A stretch of DNA of 64,000 nucleotides from Streptomyces aureus (GTDB lineage: Bacteria; Actinomycetota; Actinomycetes; Streptomycetales; Streptomycetaceae), in contig NZ_JNZD01000005.1 of assembly GCF_000725495.1 (NCBI RefSeq), forward strand, positions 372,001 to 436,000. The letters run 5' to 3'. Made by a program: the position numbers and the translations under genes. Of this stretch, positions 1 to 8,973 are shown one piece after another (position 1 is the first letter of the stretch; each line of letters begins with the position of its first letter). The notes beneath the pieces were generated by a model that saw only the letters and a list, made by a program, of their open reading frames with translations, did no database searches and had not been told where the DNA came from.

Positions 1-266
1 TGGACGGGTGCCGGTGGTCCACGGGCTGGGTGTAGTTCAGGACGAAGAAGCGGTAGCCCGTGTACGGCTTCTCCTGGACGAGGCTCATGCCCGGGATCGC
101 GAGCAGCCGGTCCAGGATGTCCTTGCCGTCGTCGGCCGTTGATGCCCGGCCGGCCGTTCCGGTGGTGCCGTGGGCCTCCGGCGGGCCGGCGGTGGCCGTC
201 CCGGCCGTGCTCAGTGTGCCGATGAGCACCGTGAGCACGAGCAGCCCTCTGAGCGCCTTGCGCATG
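1..266 (-). CDS. Secreted peptidase S37/PS-10-like, N-terminal fragment
   Basis: The N-terminal 88 residues of a minus-strand gene whose 3' part lies beyond the window. The ATG at 266 opens a signal peptide: an MRKALRG basic start, a hydrophobic LLVLTVLIGTL core and an Ala/Thr-rich cleavage region. The mature start contains LDRLLAIPGMSLVQEKPY followed by YRFFVLNYTQPVDHRHP. That block is typical of secreted Streptomyces tripeptidyl aminopeptidases of the S37 (PS-10) family, where it precedes the alpha/beta-hydrolase serine peptidase domain. The catalytic residues are not in the window, so activity cannot be judged. A different exported alpha/beta hydrolase is possible but less likely. Confidence 0.65.
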
Positions 267-352
267 CACCCTCCCCTGGGAATACGCAGTTGTCCGCCGG
301 AACCTAACGGAGCAACTCCCGTGACACCAGGGGTTCTTGGGTCATCCGTGCG

Positions 353-742
353 TCAGCACAGGATCCAGCCGGAACTCACCGATCCCGAGCCGACGGAGCC
401 CTTGATGCGCACGCAGCGGTGGCCCGCGTAGAGCGTCACCGGGCCCGCGTGGTGCGCGAAGTGCCCGCGGTCCACCACCGGGCGGCCGCCGCGCGCCTGC
501 ACGCTGACGGACATCGCCTTGCGCGAGCCCCGCGCTCCGGGGAAGGTCACGGCGCACACATAGCCGCCGCGCTTGTACACCAGCACGGAACCGGTCGTGA
601 AGGGCAGCGTGCGGACCTTGTGTCCGGAGCAGTAGGCGGGGGCGGCCTCGGCGCTGCCCGGGCTCATGAAGGCGAGCAGTCCGGCCGCGGCCATCACCGC
701 CAGGCCGAGCGTCGAGCGTCGGCGTATCGCACCACTGTCCAC
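353..742 (-). CDS. Small secreted hypothetical protein
   Basis: A 129-residue protein with GTG start at 742, preceded at 6 bp by a GGAGGG ribosome binding site. It has an RRR n-region, a hydrophobic LGLAVMAAAGLLAFM core and an Ala-rich cleavage site near residue 33, so it is probably exported. The mature part of about 95 residues is basic, rich in Gly, Val and His, and has four cysteines (CSGHK, VCAV, RCV and a terminal Cys) that could form two disulfides. I do not recognise a family. It is divergent from the small exported protein at 927. The function is unknown. Confidence 0.7.
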   Translation of the reverse strand: MDSGAIRRRSTLGLAVMAAAGLLAFMSPGSAEAAPAYCSGHKVRTLPFTTGSVLVYKRGGYVCAVTFPGARGSRKAMSVSVQARGGRPVVDRGHFAHHAGPVTLYAGHRCVRIKGSVGSGSVSSGWILC

Positions 743-926
743 TGTCGTCCCTCCCGCAGCAATCAGCGTACTGGTGTACGGACGCAGGACGGACGGCGGA
801 TGGTTGCGTACCGGTACGACTCCACGGCCGGGTCCGGGTCACCCGTGCGAGGTTTTTTCCTTTTCGGACACAACCGTGCCTGTTTCCGCTTTGTCCAACA
901 CAGCAGGAGACGAAAGGCGGTTCCTC
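743..926. promoter_or_regulatory. Divergent promoter region of two small exported proteins
   Basis: A 184-bp gap between oppositely oriented genes that must hold both promoters. Its right part is AT-richer than its surroundings (the TTTTTTCCTTTTCGG stretch near 853-867). I see no clear inverted repeat in it. Confidence 0.35.
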
Positions 927-1403
927 ATGTCCGGTATCAAGTCCACTCTCACGACCGGCCGCGCGCTCATCGCCGCGGCCCTGCTGATCGCCGCCGGCGC
1001 CTCGGTGCCGGCCGTCGCGAGTTCCACCGCGGCGCCGCCCGCCCGCAGCGGGAACAACGGCCCCGCCTACGACCGGGTGGCCGACTTCTACGGCGCCTAC
1101 ATCGACGCCGTGACCGACGGGGACTCCGGCACCCTGAGCACCCGGCTGCGGACCTTCTATCTGACCTCGGCCCTGCGCACCCAGCTGGCCGGCTGGGAGC
1201 ACCGCCAGCACGCCGACGGGGTGCTGCGCGCCCAGGACGTGCCGAGCGCCTGGCGGGTGACGGCGGGCGACAGCGGCGCCGGGCACACCTGGTCGACGGT
1301 CCGGCTGACCTGGGGCTCCCCGCAGCACCCGACGTACACCTATCTGACGGTGCAGTCGGATCTGGCGACGAAGAAGATCTCCGGCATCAAGCCGAGGAGC
1401 TGA
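927..1403 (+). CDS. Small exported protein, hypothetical
   Basis: A 158-residue protein. The ATG at 927 follows a purine-rich AAAGGCGG site and begins a clear signal peptide (hydrophobic GRALIAAALLIAAGASVPAVA, residues about 11-31, ending Ala-x-Ala). The mature part starts PARSGNNGPAYDRVADFYGAYIDAV. The helical VADFYGAYIDAV start followed by repeated beta strands (TWSTVRLTW, TYLTVQSDL) loosely resembles NTF2-like exported proteins, but that is only an impression. The last 17 bp overlap the 3' end of the convergent ABC transporter gene, so there is no room for a separate terminator. Confidence 0.7.
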   Translation: MSGIKSTLTTGRALIAAALLIAAGASVPAVASSTAAPPARSGNNGPAYDRVADFYGAYIDAVTDGDSGTLSTRLRTFYLTSALRTQLAGWEHRQHADGVLRAQDVPSAWRVTAGDSGAGHTWSTVRLTWGSPQHPTYTYLTVQSDLATKKISGIKPRS

Positions 1404-4400
1404 CCGGCTCCTCGGGCTCCGGGGAGCCGACGAAGGTCCGCCACAGCGCCGCGTAGCGGCCGTCCAGGCGGAGCAGTTCCTCGTGGGTGCCGTCCTCGGC
1501 GACCCGGCCGTGGTCCATCACCACGACCCGGTCGGCGCGGGCGGCCGTCGTCAGCCGGTGGGCGACCACCAGTGTCGTACGGCGGCCGGCCAGCCGGTCG
1601 GTGGCCTGGTTGACCAGGGCCTCGGTCGCCAGGTCCAGCGCGGCCGTCGCCTCGTCGAGCAGGAGCACGTCGGGGTCGACGAGCTCGGCGCGGGCCAGCG
1701 CGATCAGCTGGCGCTGTCCGGCGGAGAGGTTCCGGCCGCGTTCGGCGACCTCGTGGAGGTAGCCGCCGTCGAGCGTGGCGATCATGTCGTGGGCCCCGAC
1801 CGCGCGGGCGGCGGCCTCCACCTCGGCGTCGCCGGCGCCCGGACGGCCGTAGGCGATGGCGTCGCGGACGGTCCCCTGGAAGAGGTAGGCCTCCTGGGGG
1901 ACGACCCCGAGCCGGTGCCGGTAGGAGGTGATGTCCAGGTCGCGCAGGTCCGTGCCGTCGACCGTCACCCGCCCGGACGTCGGGTCGTAGAACCGGGCGA
2001 CGAGCTTGACGAGCGTCGACTTGCCCGCGCCGGTCTCGCCGACGAAGGCGACGGTCTGCCCGGCGGGGATGCGCAGCGACACCGAGCTGAGCGCCTCCTC
2101 GGCGTCGTCCTCGCGGCCGTAGGCGAAGCCGACGTCCTCGAAGGCGATCTCGCCCCGGAGCGAGGTGACATCGCGCGGTGCGGCGGCCGCCTTCGTCGAG
2201 GCCGGTTCGCGCAGCAGTTCCTGGATGCGGCCGAGCGAGACGGTGGCCTGCTGGTAGCCGTCGAACACCTGGGAGAGCTGCTGCACGGGCGCGAAGAACA
2301 GGTCGATGTAGAGGAGGTAGGCGACCAGGGCGCCGGTGGTGAGCGAGCCGGCGCCGATCCGGTGGGCGCCCACGATCAGCACGGCGGCCGCGGCCCCCGA
2401 CGCGAGCAGCTGGACGAACGGGAAGTAGACGGAGATCAGCCACTGGCCGCGGATACGGGCCCGGCGGTAGCTGTCGCTGCCCTCGGCGAACCGCCGCCCG
2501 CTCGCGTCCTCGCGCCGGAACGCCTGGAGGATCCGCAGCCCGGACACCGACTCCTGGAGGTCGGCGTTGACCACCGACACCCGCTCGCGGGCCAGTTCGT
2601 ACGCCTTGACGCTCGCCCGGCGGAAGAAGAACGTGCCGATGACGAGCGGCGGCAGCGTGGTGAAGACGACCAGCGCCAGCTGGAGGTCGATCACCAGCAG
2701 TGCCCCCATGATGCCGAAGAAGGTGACGACGGAGACGAACGCGGTGACGAGCCCGGTCTGCAGGAACGTCGACAGGGCGTCGACGTCGGTCGTCATCCGG
2801 GTCATGATCCGGCCGGTGAGCTCGCGCTCGTAGTAGTCGAGTCCGAGGCGCTGGAGCTGGGCGAAGATCTTCAGGCGCAGGGCGTACAGGACCCGCTCGC
2901 CGGTGCGGCCGGTCATCCGGGTCTCGCCGATCTGCGCGGCCCACTGCACGAGCACGGTGATCAGCGCGAGGGCGGCCGCCGCCCAGACGGCGCCGAGCGC
3001 GAGCCGGGTGACGCCCTGGTCGATGCCGTGCCGGATCAGGATCGGCAGCAGCAGCGTCATCACCGCGTCGACGGCGACCAGGGCGAGGCTGACGAGCAGC
3101 GGGGCGCCGAAGCCGCGCAGCAGCCGGCGCAGTCCGTAGGAGTCCTCGGACGTGACGGCGCGGACCTCGTCGACGTCGGGCACGTCGGTGGCCGGGGGCA
3201 GTGCCTCGACCTGGGCGAGCAGTCCGGGGGTGGCGGGCATCCCGTCGAGCGCGGTGTCGCGGGGCTCGCGGTCCCCGGTCCACAGGTGCGGGGTCACCCC
3301 GCGCTCGGCGTCGAACTCCGCGTCCAGCTCCTCGCGTACGGAGGTGTCCTCGCGCGGCGCGGCCGGCAGGGCGTGGCCCGGGGAGACACCGCCCAGCTCG
3401 TCCGGGTCGGTGAGCAGCCGCCGGTAGAGCGCCGAGCGCTCCTGGAGCTCCTCGTGGGTGCCGATGTCGGCGAGCCGGCCGGCGTCCAGGACGGCGATGC
3501 GGTCGGCGAGGTTGAGGGTGGAGCGGCGGTGGGCTATCAGCAGGGTCGTACGGCCCCGCATGACCTCGCCGAGTGCCTCGTGGATCTCGTGCTCGACCCG
3601 GGCGTCCACGGCGGAGGTGGCGTCGTCGAGGACGAGCAGCCGCGGGTCGGTGAGGATGGCGCGGGCGAGCGCGACGCGCTGGCGCTGGCCGCCGGAGAGG
3701 GTGAGTCCGTGCTCGCCGACCTTGGTGTCGTAGCCGGCCGGCAGCTCGGCGATGAAGCGGTGCGCCTGTGCCGCGCGGGCGGCGGTCTCTATCTCCTCCT
3801 GGGTGGCCTCGGGACGGCCGTAGGCGATGTTGGCGCGCACGGTGTCGGAGAAGAGGAAGGAGTCCTCGGGGACGAGCCCGATCGCGGCGCGCAGGGACTC
3901 GGTGGTCAGCTCGCGCACGTCGTGGCCGCCGATGAGCACGGCGCCGTGCGTCACGTCGTAGAAGCGGGGCAGCAGCAGCGAGACGGTCGACTTGCCGGAG
4001 CCGGAGGAACCGACGACGGCGAGGGTCTCGCCGGGCCGGATCTCGAAGCTCAGCCCGTCGAGGACGGGCCGGTCGGCCGTGTAGCCGAAGGACACGTCGT
4101 CGAACTCGACGGTGGCGGGCGCGTCGGCGGGCAGGGTCTTGGTGCCGTCCTTGATCGACGGCCGGGTGTCGATGAGCTCCAGCACGCGCTCGGCGCCCGC
4201 GCGGGCCTGCTGGCCGACGGTCAGCACGACGGCGAGCATCCGCACCGGTCCGACGAGCTGCGCGAGGTAGGTGGAGAAGGCCACGAAGGTGCCCAGCGTG
4301 ATCTGGCCGCGCACGGCGAGCCAGCCGCCGAGGGCGAGCATGGCGACCTGGCCGAGCGCGGGGACCGCCTGGAGCGCGGGGGTGTACCTGGCGTTGAGCC

Positions 4401-5115
4401 GGATGGTCCGCAGCCGCCCGGCGAACAGCCGCCGGCCGACCTCGCGCAGCTTGCCGGTCTCCTGCTCCTCCTGGCCGAAGCCCTTCACGACGCGGACGCC
4501 GCTGACGGCTCCGTCGACGACACCGGCGACGGCGGCGGCCTGCGCCTGCGCGTACCAGGTGGCGGGGTGCAGCCGGGAGCGGCTGCGCTTGGCGACGAAC
4601 CACAGCGCCGGGGCCACGGCCAGCGCGACCAGGGTGAGCGGCAGGGACAGCGCGGCCATGATCGCGAGGGAGATCAGGAAGAGCAGGACGTTCCCGATGG
4701 TCATCGGGAGCATGAACAGCAGGCCCTGGATCAGCTGGAGGTCGCTGGTCGCGCGGCCCACGACCTGCCCGGTGGACAGCTCGTCCTGGCGCCGCCCGTC
4801 GAGCCCGGTGATCGTCTCGTACATGTCGGTCCGCAGGTCGTGCTGGACGTCGAGCGCGAGCCGGCCGCCGTAGTAGCGGCGGACGAAGGTGAGGGCGTAG
4901 ACGAGCACGGCGGCGCCGAGCAGCGCTCCCGCCCAGGGGGCCATGGACCGGCTGTGGTCACCGATGACGTCGTCGATGATCACCTTGGTGACCAGCGGGA
5001 CGACCGCCATCAGGGCCATGCCGCCCAGTGAGGAGCCGAGCGCGAGCACCACGTCCTTCGGGTACCGCCAGGCGTACCCGGCGAGCCGTCGCGCCCATCC
5101 CCGTTCCGTCGCCAC
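1387..5115 (-). CDS. Tandem ABC exporter (TMD-NBD-TMD-NBD)
   Basis: A 1242-residue fused exporter. It carries two membrane domains and two nucleotide-binding domains in one chain, where most bacteria use two half-transporters. I start at the GTG at 5115 because GGAAGG lies 7 bp upstream; an in-frame ATG 45 bp earlier lacks a ribosome binding site. NBD1 has Walker A Lys375, LSGGQ 473-477 and Walker B ending Asp497-Asp498. NBD2 has Walker A Lys1032, a variant LSAGQ 1130-1134 and Walker B Asp1154-Glu1155. Asp498 replaces the catalytic glutamate, so one ATP site looks degenerate, as in heterodimeric exporters of the BmrCD/TM287-288 type. A charged linker of about 100 residues joins the halves. 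Substrate unknown (drug, lipid or peptide). It probably acts in the cytoplasmic membrane. Confidence 0.9.
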   Translation of the reverse strand: MATERGWARRLAGYAWRYPKDVVLALGSSLGGMALMAVVPLVTKVIIDDVIGDHSRSMAPWAGALLGAAVLVYALTFVRRYYGGRLALDVQHDLRTDMYETITGLDGRRQDELSTGQVVGRATSDLQLIQGLLFMLPMTIGNVLLFLISLAIMAALSLPLTLVALAVAPALWFVAKRSRSRLHPATWYAQAQAAAVAGVVDGAVSGVRVVKGFGQEEQETGKLREVGRRLFAGRLRTIRLNARYTPALQAVPALGQVAMLALGGWLAVRGQITLGTFVAFSTYLAQLVGPVRMLAVVLTVGQQARAGAERVLELIDTRPSIKDGTKTLPADAPATVEFDDVSFGYTADRPVLDGLSFEIRPGETLAVVGSSGSGKSTVSLLLPRFYDVTHGAVLIGGHDVRELTTESLRAAIGLVPEDSFLFSDTVRANIAYGRPEATQEEIETAARAAQAHRFIAELPAGYDTKVGEHGLTLSGGQRQRVALARAILTDPRLLVLDDATSAVDARVEHEIHEALGEVMRGRTTLLIAHRRSTLNLADRIAVLDAGRLADIGTHEELQERSALYRRLLTDPDELGGVSPGHALPAAPREDTSVREELDAEFDAERGVTPHLWTGDREPRDTALDGMPATPGLLAQVEALPPATDVPDVDEVRAVTSEDSYGLRRLLRGFGAPLLVSLALVAVDAVMTLLLPILIRHGIDQGVTRLALGAVWAAAALALITVLVQWAAQIGETRMTGRTGERVLYALRLKIFAQLQRLGLDYYERELTGRIMTRMTTDVDALSTFLQTGLVTAFVSVVTFFGIMGALLVIDLQLALVVFTTLPPLVIGTFFFRRASVKAYELARERVSVVNADLQESVSGLRILQAFRREDASGRRFAEGSDSYRRARIRGQWLISVYFPFVQLLASGAAAAVLIVGAHRIGAGSLTTGALVAYLLYIDLFFAPVQQLSQVFDGYQQATVSLGRIQELLREPASTKAAAAPRDVTSLRGEIAFEDVGFAYGREDDAEEALSSVSLRIPAGQTVAFVGETGAGKSTLVKLVARFYDPTSGRVTVDGTDLRDLDITSYRHRLGVVPQEAYLFQGTVRDAIAYGRPGAGDAEVEAAARAVGAHDMIATLDGGYLHEVAERGRNLSAGQRQLIALARAELVDPDVLLLDEATAALDLATEALVNQATDRLAGRRTTLVVAHRLTTAARADRVVVMDHGRVAEDGTHEELLRLDGRYAALWRTFVGSPEPEEPVSSSA

Positions 5116-5251
5116 CGCGGCACCTTCCGTAGATCTCACTCCGCCGGAAGGCACCAACACCGAGCGAAGCGGATTTCATCCCTCCGCAACAATCGGCCGT
5201 CCGTCCGCCCGGACAGCGGCCCGCGCGAAGAGCCGTCCGCCCGGGAAAAGC

Positions 5252-5289
5252 CGTCCGCCCGCCGGGCACGGTGGCCGGGCGGGCGGACG
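5252..5289 (-). terminator. Hairpin downstream of the beta-lactamase-like gene
   Basis: A 12-bp perfect stem (CGTCCGCCCGCC with GGCGGGCGGACG) around a 14-nt loop, 40 bp past the stop of the minus-strand gene at 5329. The motif CCGTCCGCCCG recurs three times between about 5207 and 5262. There is no U-tract, which is common for Streptomyces terminators. Confidence 0.5.
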
Positions 5290-5328
5290 ACGGAATACGG
5301 GTGCGAAGGAGCCGCAGGAGCGCCCCGG

Positions 5329-6252
5329 TCAGCTCGCCGGGACGGCCGGGAAGGCCTCCGTGGGCTGCGAGGTCGGCGTGTACCGCTGCGGAGCGACGGT
5401 GGTCGGCACGAGGTCCTTGTGGATGACCTTGGCGACGGCCTGGATGGTCGCGACACCGTAGTCCATGGTGCTGCTGCCGACGGTGAGCACGGACATCATG
5501 TAGTCGCGCCCGCCGCCGTTGAAGGTGCCGAGGCTGTGCACCCGCCAGGCGTTCGAGGAGCGCGAGAGCCAGCCGTTCTTGACGTGCACGGCGACCGTGG
5601 ACGGCGCCCCGGCCGGGGTGCCCCAGCGCTGCGAGGAGACGACCTGGCCCATGAGCTTGAGGATGTAGGCGCGCGAGTTGTCGCTGAGCACCGTGTTCTT
5701 GGCGGTGACGAGCTTGAGCAGCTTCTGCTCGTCGGTGACGTTGATCTGGGTCAGACCCCAGTAGCCGCCGGTGCCCGGCACCGTCTTCGTCATCCCCGCG
5801 GCGGTCAGGAAGGCCTTGATCTTCGTCAGACCGAGCTGGTTCCACAGTTTGGTCGTCGAGGCGTTGTCCGACTGGGTGATCATCTTGGTGGCGAGCGAGG
5901 TCTCGGTGCTCGTCAGGTAGCGGTTGTGCTTCTTCGCGTCCCACAGCAGCGTGGCGAGGACGGTGACCTTCACCGTGCTCGCCGAGTCGAACGAGGTGGT
6001 GGCGCGGAGCGTGCAGGTGGTGTTGGTGGACCGGTCGTACAGACCGACCGCGACGGTGCCCCTGCGGTTGGCGAGCGCCGCGGTGATGTCCGTCTGCAGC
6101 TTGGCGGCCAGACCGGCCTTGCTCGACGTGCAGCTGACCGTCGGTGCCGGCGCGGCGCCGGCCGGGGCCGCGGCGATCGCGACCGGCAGGATCACCGCGG
6201 CACCGAGGCTCGTCGCGAGCACACGGGCAGCCCGGGATATCCGGTGAGTCAT
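5329..6252 (-). CDS. Secreted class A beta-lactamase-fold serine hydrolase
   Basis: A 307-residue protein with an ATG start at 6252. The signal peptide spans residues 1-34 and ends APAGAAPA. The penicillin-recognising fold motifs are visible: S92-T-V-K95 (SxxK nucleophile), S128-D-N130 (SDN) and, near the C-terminus, VKNGW in place of KTG/KSG. It therefore looks like an extracellular beta-lactamase-related serine hydrolase. I could not place a clear Glu166 equivalent of class A enzymes. The KNG triad leaves substrate unsettled: a penicillin-binding or muropeptide hydrolase role is as plausible as resistance. It is divergent from the glycosyltransferase at 6438. Confidence 0.8.
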   Translation of the reverse strand: MTHRISRAARVLATSLGAAVILPVAIAAAPAGAAPAPTVSCTSSKAGLAAKLQTDITAALANRRGTVAVGLYDRSTNTTCTLRATTSFDSASTVKVTVLATLLWDAKKHNRYLTSTETSLATKMITQSDNASTTKLWNQLGLTKIKAFLTAAGMTKTVPGTGGYWGLTQINVTDEQKLLKLVTAKNTVLSDNSRAYILKLMGQVVSSQRWGTPAGAPSTVAVHVKNGWLSRSSNAWRVHSLGTFNGGGRDYMMSVLTVGSSTMDYGVATIQAVAKVIHKDLVPTTVAPQRYTPTSQPTEAFPAVPAS

Positions 6253-6437
6253 GGAGGCTTCCCATCCCCTTGAAGCGATACGGACGCGCCAAGGGCGCGC
6301 CCGCATGAATGACTCACCGGGGGTCCCGATAGTTGTACGGATGTTCTGGGTACGGAAGTTCGGGCGGCGGAGCCCGAACGCACAGCTCACCCCCAGGCGG
6401 GCCACAGTCCGCGCCCATCGGCGGGCGTCAGGGTGCG

Positions 6438-8768
6438 ATGGTGACGTCTGCCACCGATCCCTCCCCCGACGCCCCCGCGACTCCCGCCGCCCCGCCGCCG
6501 CACACCGCGCCGGCGGAGTCCGCGGAGCGGGCGCAGGCCGCGCCCCGCTGGTCGCTGCCCGCCCTGCTCGCGATCCTCGCGCTGGCCGCGGTCCTCTACT
6601 CCTGGAACCTGTCGGCCTCCGGCCTCAACAGCTTCTACAGCGCCGCGGTGCTCAGCGGCACCCAGAGCTGGAAGGCCTGGTTCTTCGGCTCGCTCGACGC
6701 GGGCAACTTCATCACCGTCGACAAGCCGCCCTTCGCACTCATGATCATGAGCCTGTCCTGCCGGGTGTTCGGCTTCGGCACCTGGCAGATGATGGCGCCG
6801 ATGGTCGCCGCCGCGCTCGGCACGATCTGGATCCTGCACGCGAGCGTGAAGCGGTACTTCGGACACGCGGCCGCCGCCGTCGCGGCGCTCGTCCTCGCCC
6901 TCACCCCGATCACGGTCGCCATCAACCGGGACAACAACCCGGACACCACCCTCGTCCTGCTGATGGTCGCGGGCGCGGCACTGGGCCTGCGGGCCACCCG
7001 TGAGGGCCGGCTGCTGCCGCTGCTCGGCTCGGCGGTGTGCTTCGGGCTCGCGTTCAACACGAAGATGCTCCAGGCGTACATCGCCCTGCCCGCCGTCCTC
7101 GCGGTCTACCTGTACGCCTCCCGGCTCCCCTGGACGAGGAAGCTCCGCGACCTGCTGCTCGCCGCCGTGGCCCTGGCCGTCGCGAGCTTCTGGTGGGCCG
7201 CGGCCGTCTCGCTCGTACCGGCCGCCGACCGCCCGTACATCGGCGGCTCCACGGACGGCTCCGCCTGGGACCTGATCATGGGCTACAACGGCCTGGGCCG
7301 GGTGCTGGGCGGCGAGGGCAACGGCGGGGGCGGCGGCGGGGGCGCGACCTTCGCCGGGTCCGCCGGTCTCGGCCGGATGTTCAACGACATCCTGGGCGGC
7401 CAGATCTCCTGGCTGCTCCCCTTCGCCGGCATCGCGCTCGTGGGCGGTCTGGTGCTGTGCGGGCGCGCGCCGCGCACCGACCCGACGCGTGCCGCGCTGC
7501 TGCTGTGGGGCGGCTGGACCGTCCTGCACTACCTGACGTTCAGCATGGCCGAGGGCACCATGCACCCCTACTACACGACGGCGCTCGCCCCCGGCATCGC
7601 GGCGCTGACCGGCGCGGGCGGTGTCCTGCTGCTGCGCGCCCTGCGCGGCCCCGACGCGCGCTGGGCCTGGGTGCTGCCCGCCGCGCTCGCGGTCACCGCG
7701 CTCTGGGCGGTCGTCCTGCTGCGCCGGACCTCCGACTGGAACGGCTGGCTGTGGCCGGCCGTCGCGGTGCTCATGGCGCCGGCCGTCACGGGGCTGGTCG
7801 TCTTCCGCTCCGGCCGCCGCGCCCGGCTGTTCACGGTCTCCGTGGCGGCGGCCCTGGTCGCGGCGCTCGCGGGTCCGGCGGCGTACGCCGCGGCCGAGCC
7901 CCTGGGGTCCGGCGGCGGACCCGGCGGCGGGGGCATGGGCGGCACCAACCCGACCGCGGGACCGAGCACGGGCGGCGGCTTCGGCGGCGGTCCCGGCGGC
8001 GGCCGGGGTGCCTTCGGCGGACCCGGCGGCGCCGGGCAGGGCGGTCCGGGCGGCCAGTCCGGCGAGGGGGCCGCGGGGTTCCCCGGAGGGCAGGCACCCG
8101 GCGGGACCGGCGAACAGCCCGGGGGCGGCTTCCCCGGCGGCGGCGAGAACTCCGGACAGGGCGACGGCGCGAACGGACAGTTGCCGGGCGGCGGGAACGG
8201 TGAGTTGCCGGGCGGCGGCCAGACACCCGGCGGGGGCCAGGCACCCGGCGGGGGCGGTGGCGGCATGGGCGGCGGTACCAGCGCCGCACTCACCTCCTAC
8301 CTGGAGAAGCACCAGGACGGCGCCAAGTGGCTGCTGGCGGTGTCCAATTCGCAGAGCGCGGCGTCGCTGATCGTGAGCACGGGCAAGCCCGTCATCTCGA
8401 TGTTCGGCTTCACCGGGTCCGACAAGGCCATGACCCTCGACAGGCTCAAGGAACTCGTAAGCAAGGGCGAGTTGCACTACATTCAGCTCGGCGGCGGGAT
8501 GGGCGGCGGGATGGGCGGCAACAACACGCTCAACTCGCAGATCACGGCCTGGGTCGAGAAGAACGGCACGGCGGTGAAGCAGAGCGCGTACGACAAGACC
8601 GCGTCCTCCGGCTCCACTTCGGCGTCCGGTTCGATCGACGGCTCCGGCTCCGCGTCCGGTTCGACCGACAGCTCCGGCTCCGCGTCCGGCACCGGCTCCA
8701 CCGCCCGCGGCGGTGACCGGTCGTCGGCCTCGACGCTCTACCGGCTCGACCCCTCCGACCTGGACTGA
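6438..8768 (+). CDS. ArnT/PMT-like membrane glycosyltransferase
   Basis: A 776-residue polytopic protein. Residues 1-35 are Pro/Ala-rich and cytoplasmic. The first membrane helix (LLAILALAAVLYSWNLS) leads to the loop YSAAVLSGTQSWKAWFFGSLDAGNFITVDKPP. This is the lipid-phosphate-sugar-dependent glycosyltransferase layout (GT39/GT83, PMT_2), with an acidic residue in loop 1 and the conserved DKPP. About ten further helices follow to residue 490. Residues about 492-615 are a low-complexity Gly/Pro region (GGPGGG-type runs), then a compact domain (SYLEKHQDGAKWLLAV ... FTGSDKAMTLDRL) and a Ser/Gly tail. It probably transfers a polyprenyl-phosphate sugar to an envelope glycan or protein on the outer face. 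The acceptor is unknown. Confidence 0.85.
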   Translation: MVTSATDPSPDAPATPAAPPPHTAPAESAERAQAAPRWSLPALLAILALAAVLYSWNLSASGLNSFYSAAVLSGTQSWKAWFFGSLDAGNFITVDKPPFALMIMSLSCRVFGFGTWQMMAPMVAAALGTIWILHASVKRYFGHAAAAVAALVLALTPITVAINRDNNPDTTLVLLMVAGAALGLRATREGRLLPLLGSAVCFGLAFNTKMLQAYIALPAVLAVYLYASRLPWTRKLRDLLLAAVALAVASFWWAAAVSLVPAADRPYIGGSTDGSAWDLIMGYNGLGRVLGGEGNGGGGGGGATFAGSAGLGRMFNDILGGQISWLLPFAGIALVGGLVLCGRAPRTDPTRAALLLWGGWTVLHYLTFSMAEGTMHPYYTTALAPGIAALTGAGGVLLLRALRGPDARWAWVLPAALAVTALWAVVLLRRTSDWNGWLWPAVAVLMAPAVTGLVVFRSGRRARLFTVSVAAALVAALAGPAAYAAAEPLGSGGGPGGGGMGGTNPTAGPSTGGGFGGGPGGGRGAFGGPGGAGQGGPGGQSGEGAAGFPGGQAPGGTGEQPGGGFPGGGENSGQGDGANGQLPGGGNGELPGGGQTPGGGQAPGGGGGGMGGGTSAALTSYLEKHQDGAKWLLAVSNSQSAASLIVSTGKPVISMFGFTGSDKAMTLDRLKELVSKGELHYIQLGGGMGGGMGGNNTLNSQITAWVEKNGTAVKQSAYDKTASSGSTSASGSIDGSGSASGSTDSSGSASGTGSTARGGDRSSASTLYRLDPSDLD

Positions 8769-8795
8769 CCGCACCTCGGGCCCAGCTCGTCCGAC

Positions 8796-8822
8796 GGCCC
8801 CCGACCATCGCGGTCGGGGGCC
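8796..8822 (+). terminator. Hairpin terminator after the glycosyltransferase gene
   Basis: A perfect 11-bp stem (GGCCCCCGACC with GGTCGGGGGCC) and a 5-nt loop, 28 bp past the stop codon, followed by TTGTCCATT. Confidence 0.75.
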
Positions 8823-8973
8823 TTGTCCATTCCGTCATCTCCCGCGGAGAACACCCAAGTTGTTGAATCCCGACACAGAACCAACACCTTCCCTTAACCC
8901 CAACAACCGCATGTCCATGTCACCCTCCCGATTACCCGCTCCATTCAACCCGCGTAGAACGGACACCCCCACG

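Noticed and set aside
1483..5031. A 1182-residue open frame on the plus strand opposite the ABC exporter gene
   Set aside because: It is antisense to an intact ABC exporter, is extremely Gly/Asp/Val-rich, lacks a ribosome binding site and has no recognisable domains; long antisense frames are expected at this GC content.
6387..8774. Antisense frame of about 795 residues over the glycosyltransferase gene
   Set aside because: Low-complexity Arg/Gly composition reflects the Gly-rich sense region; no family resemblance.
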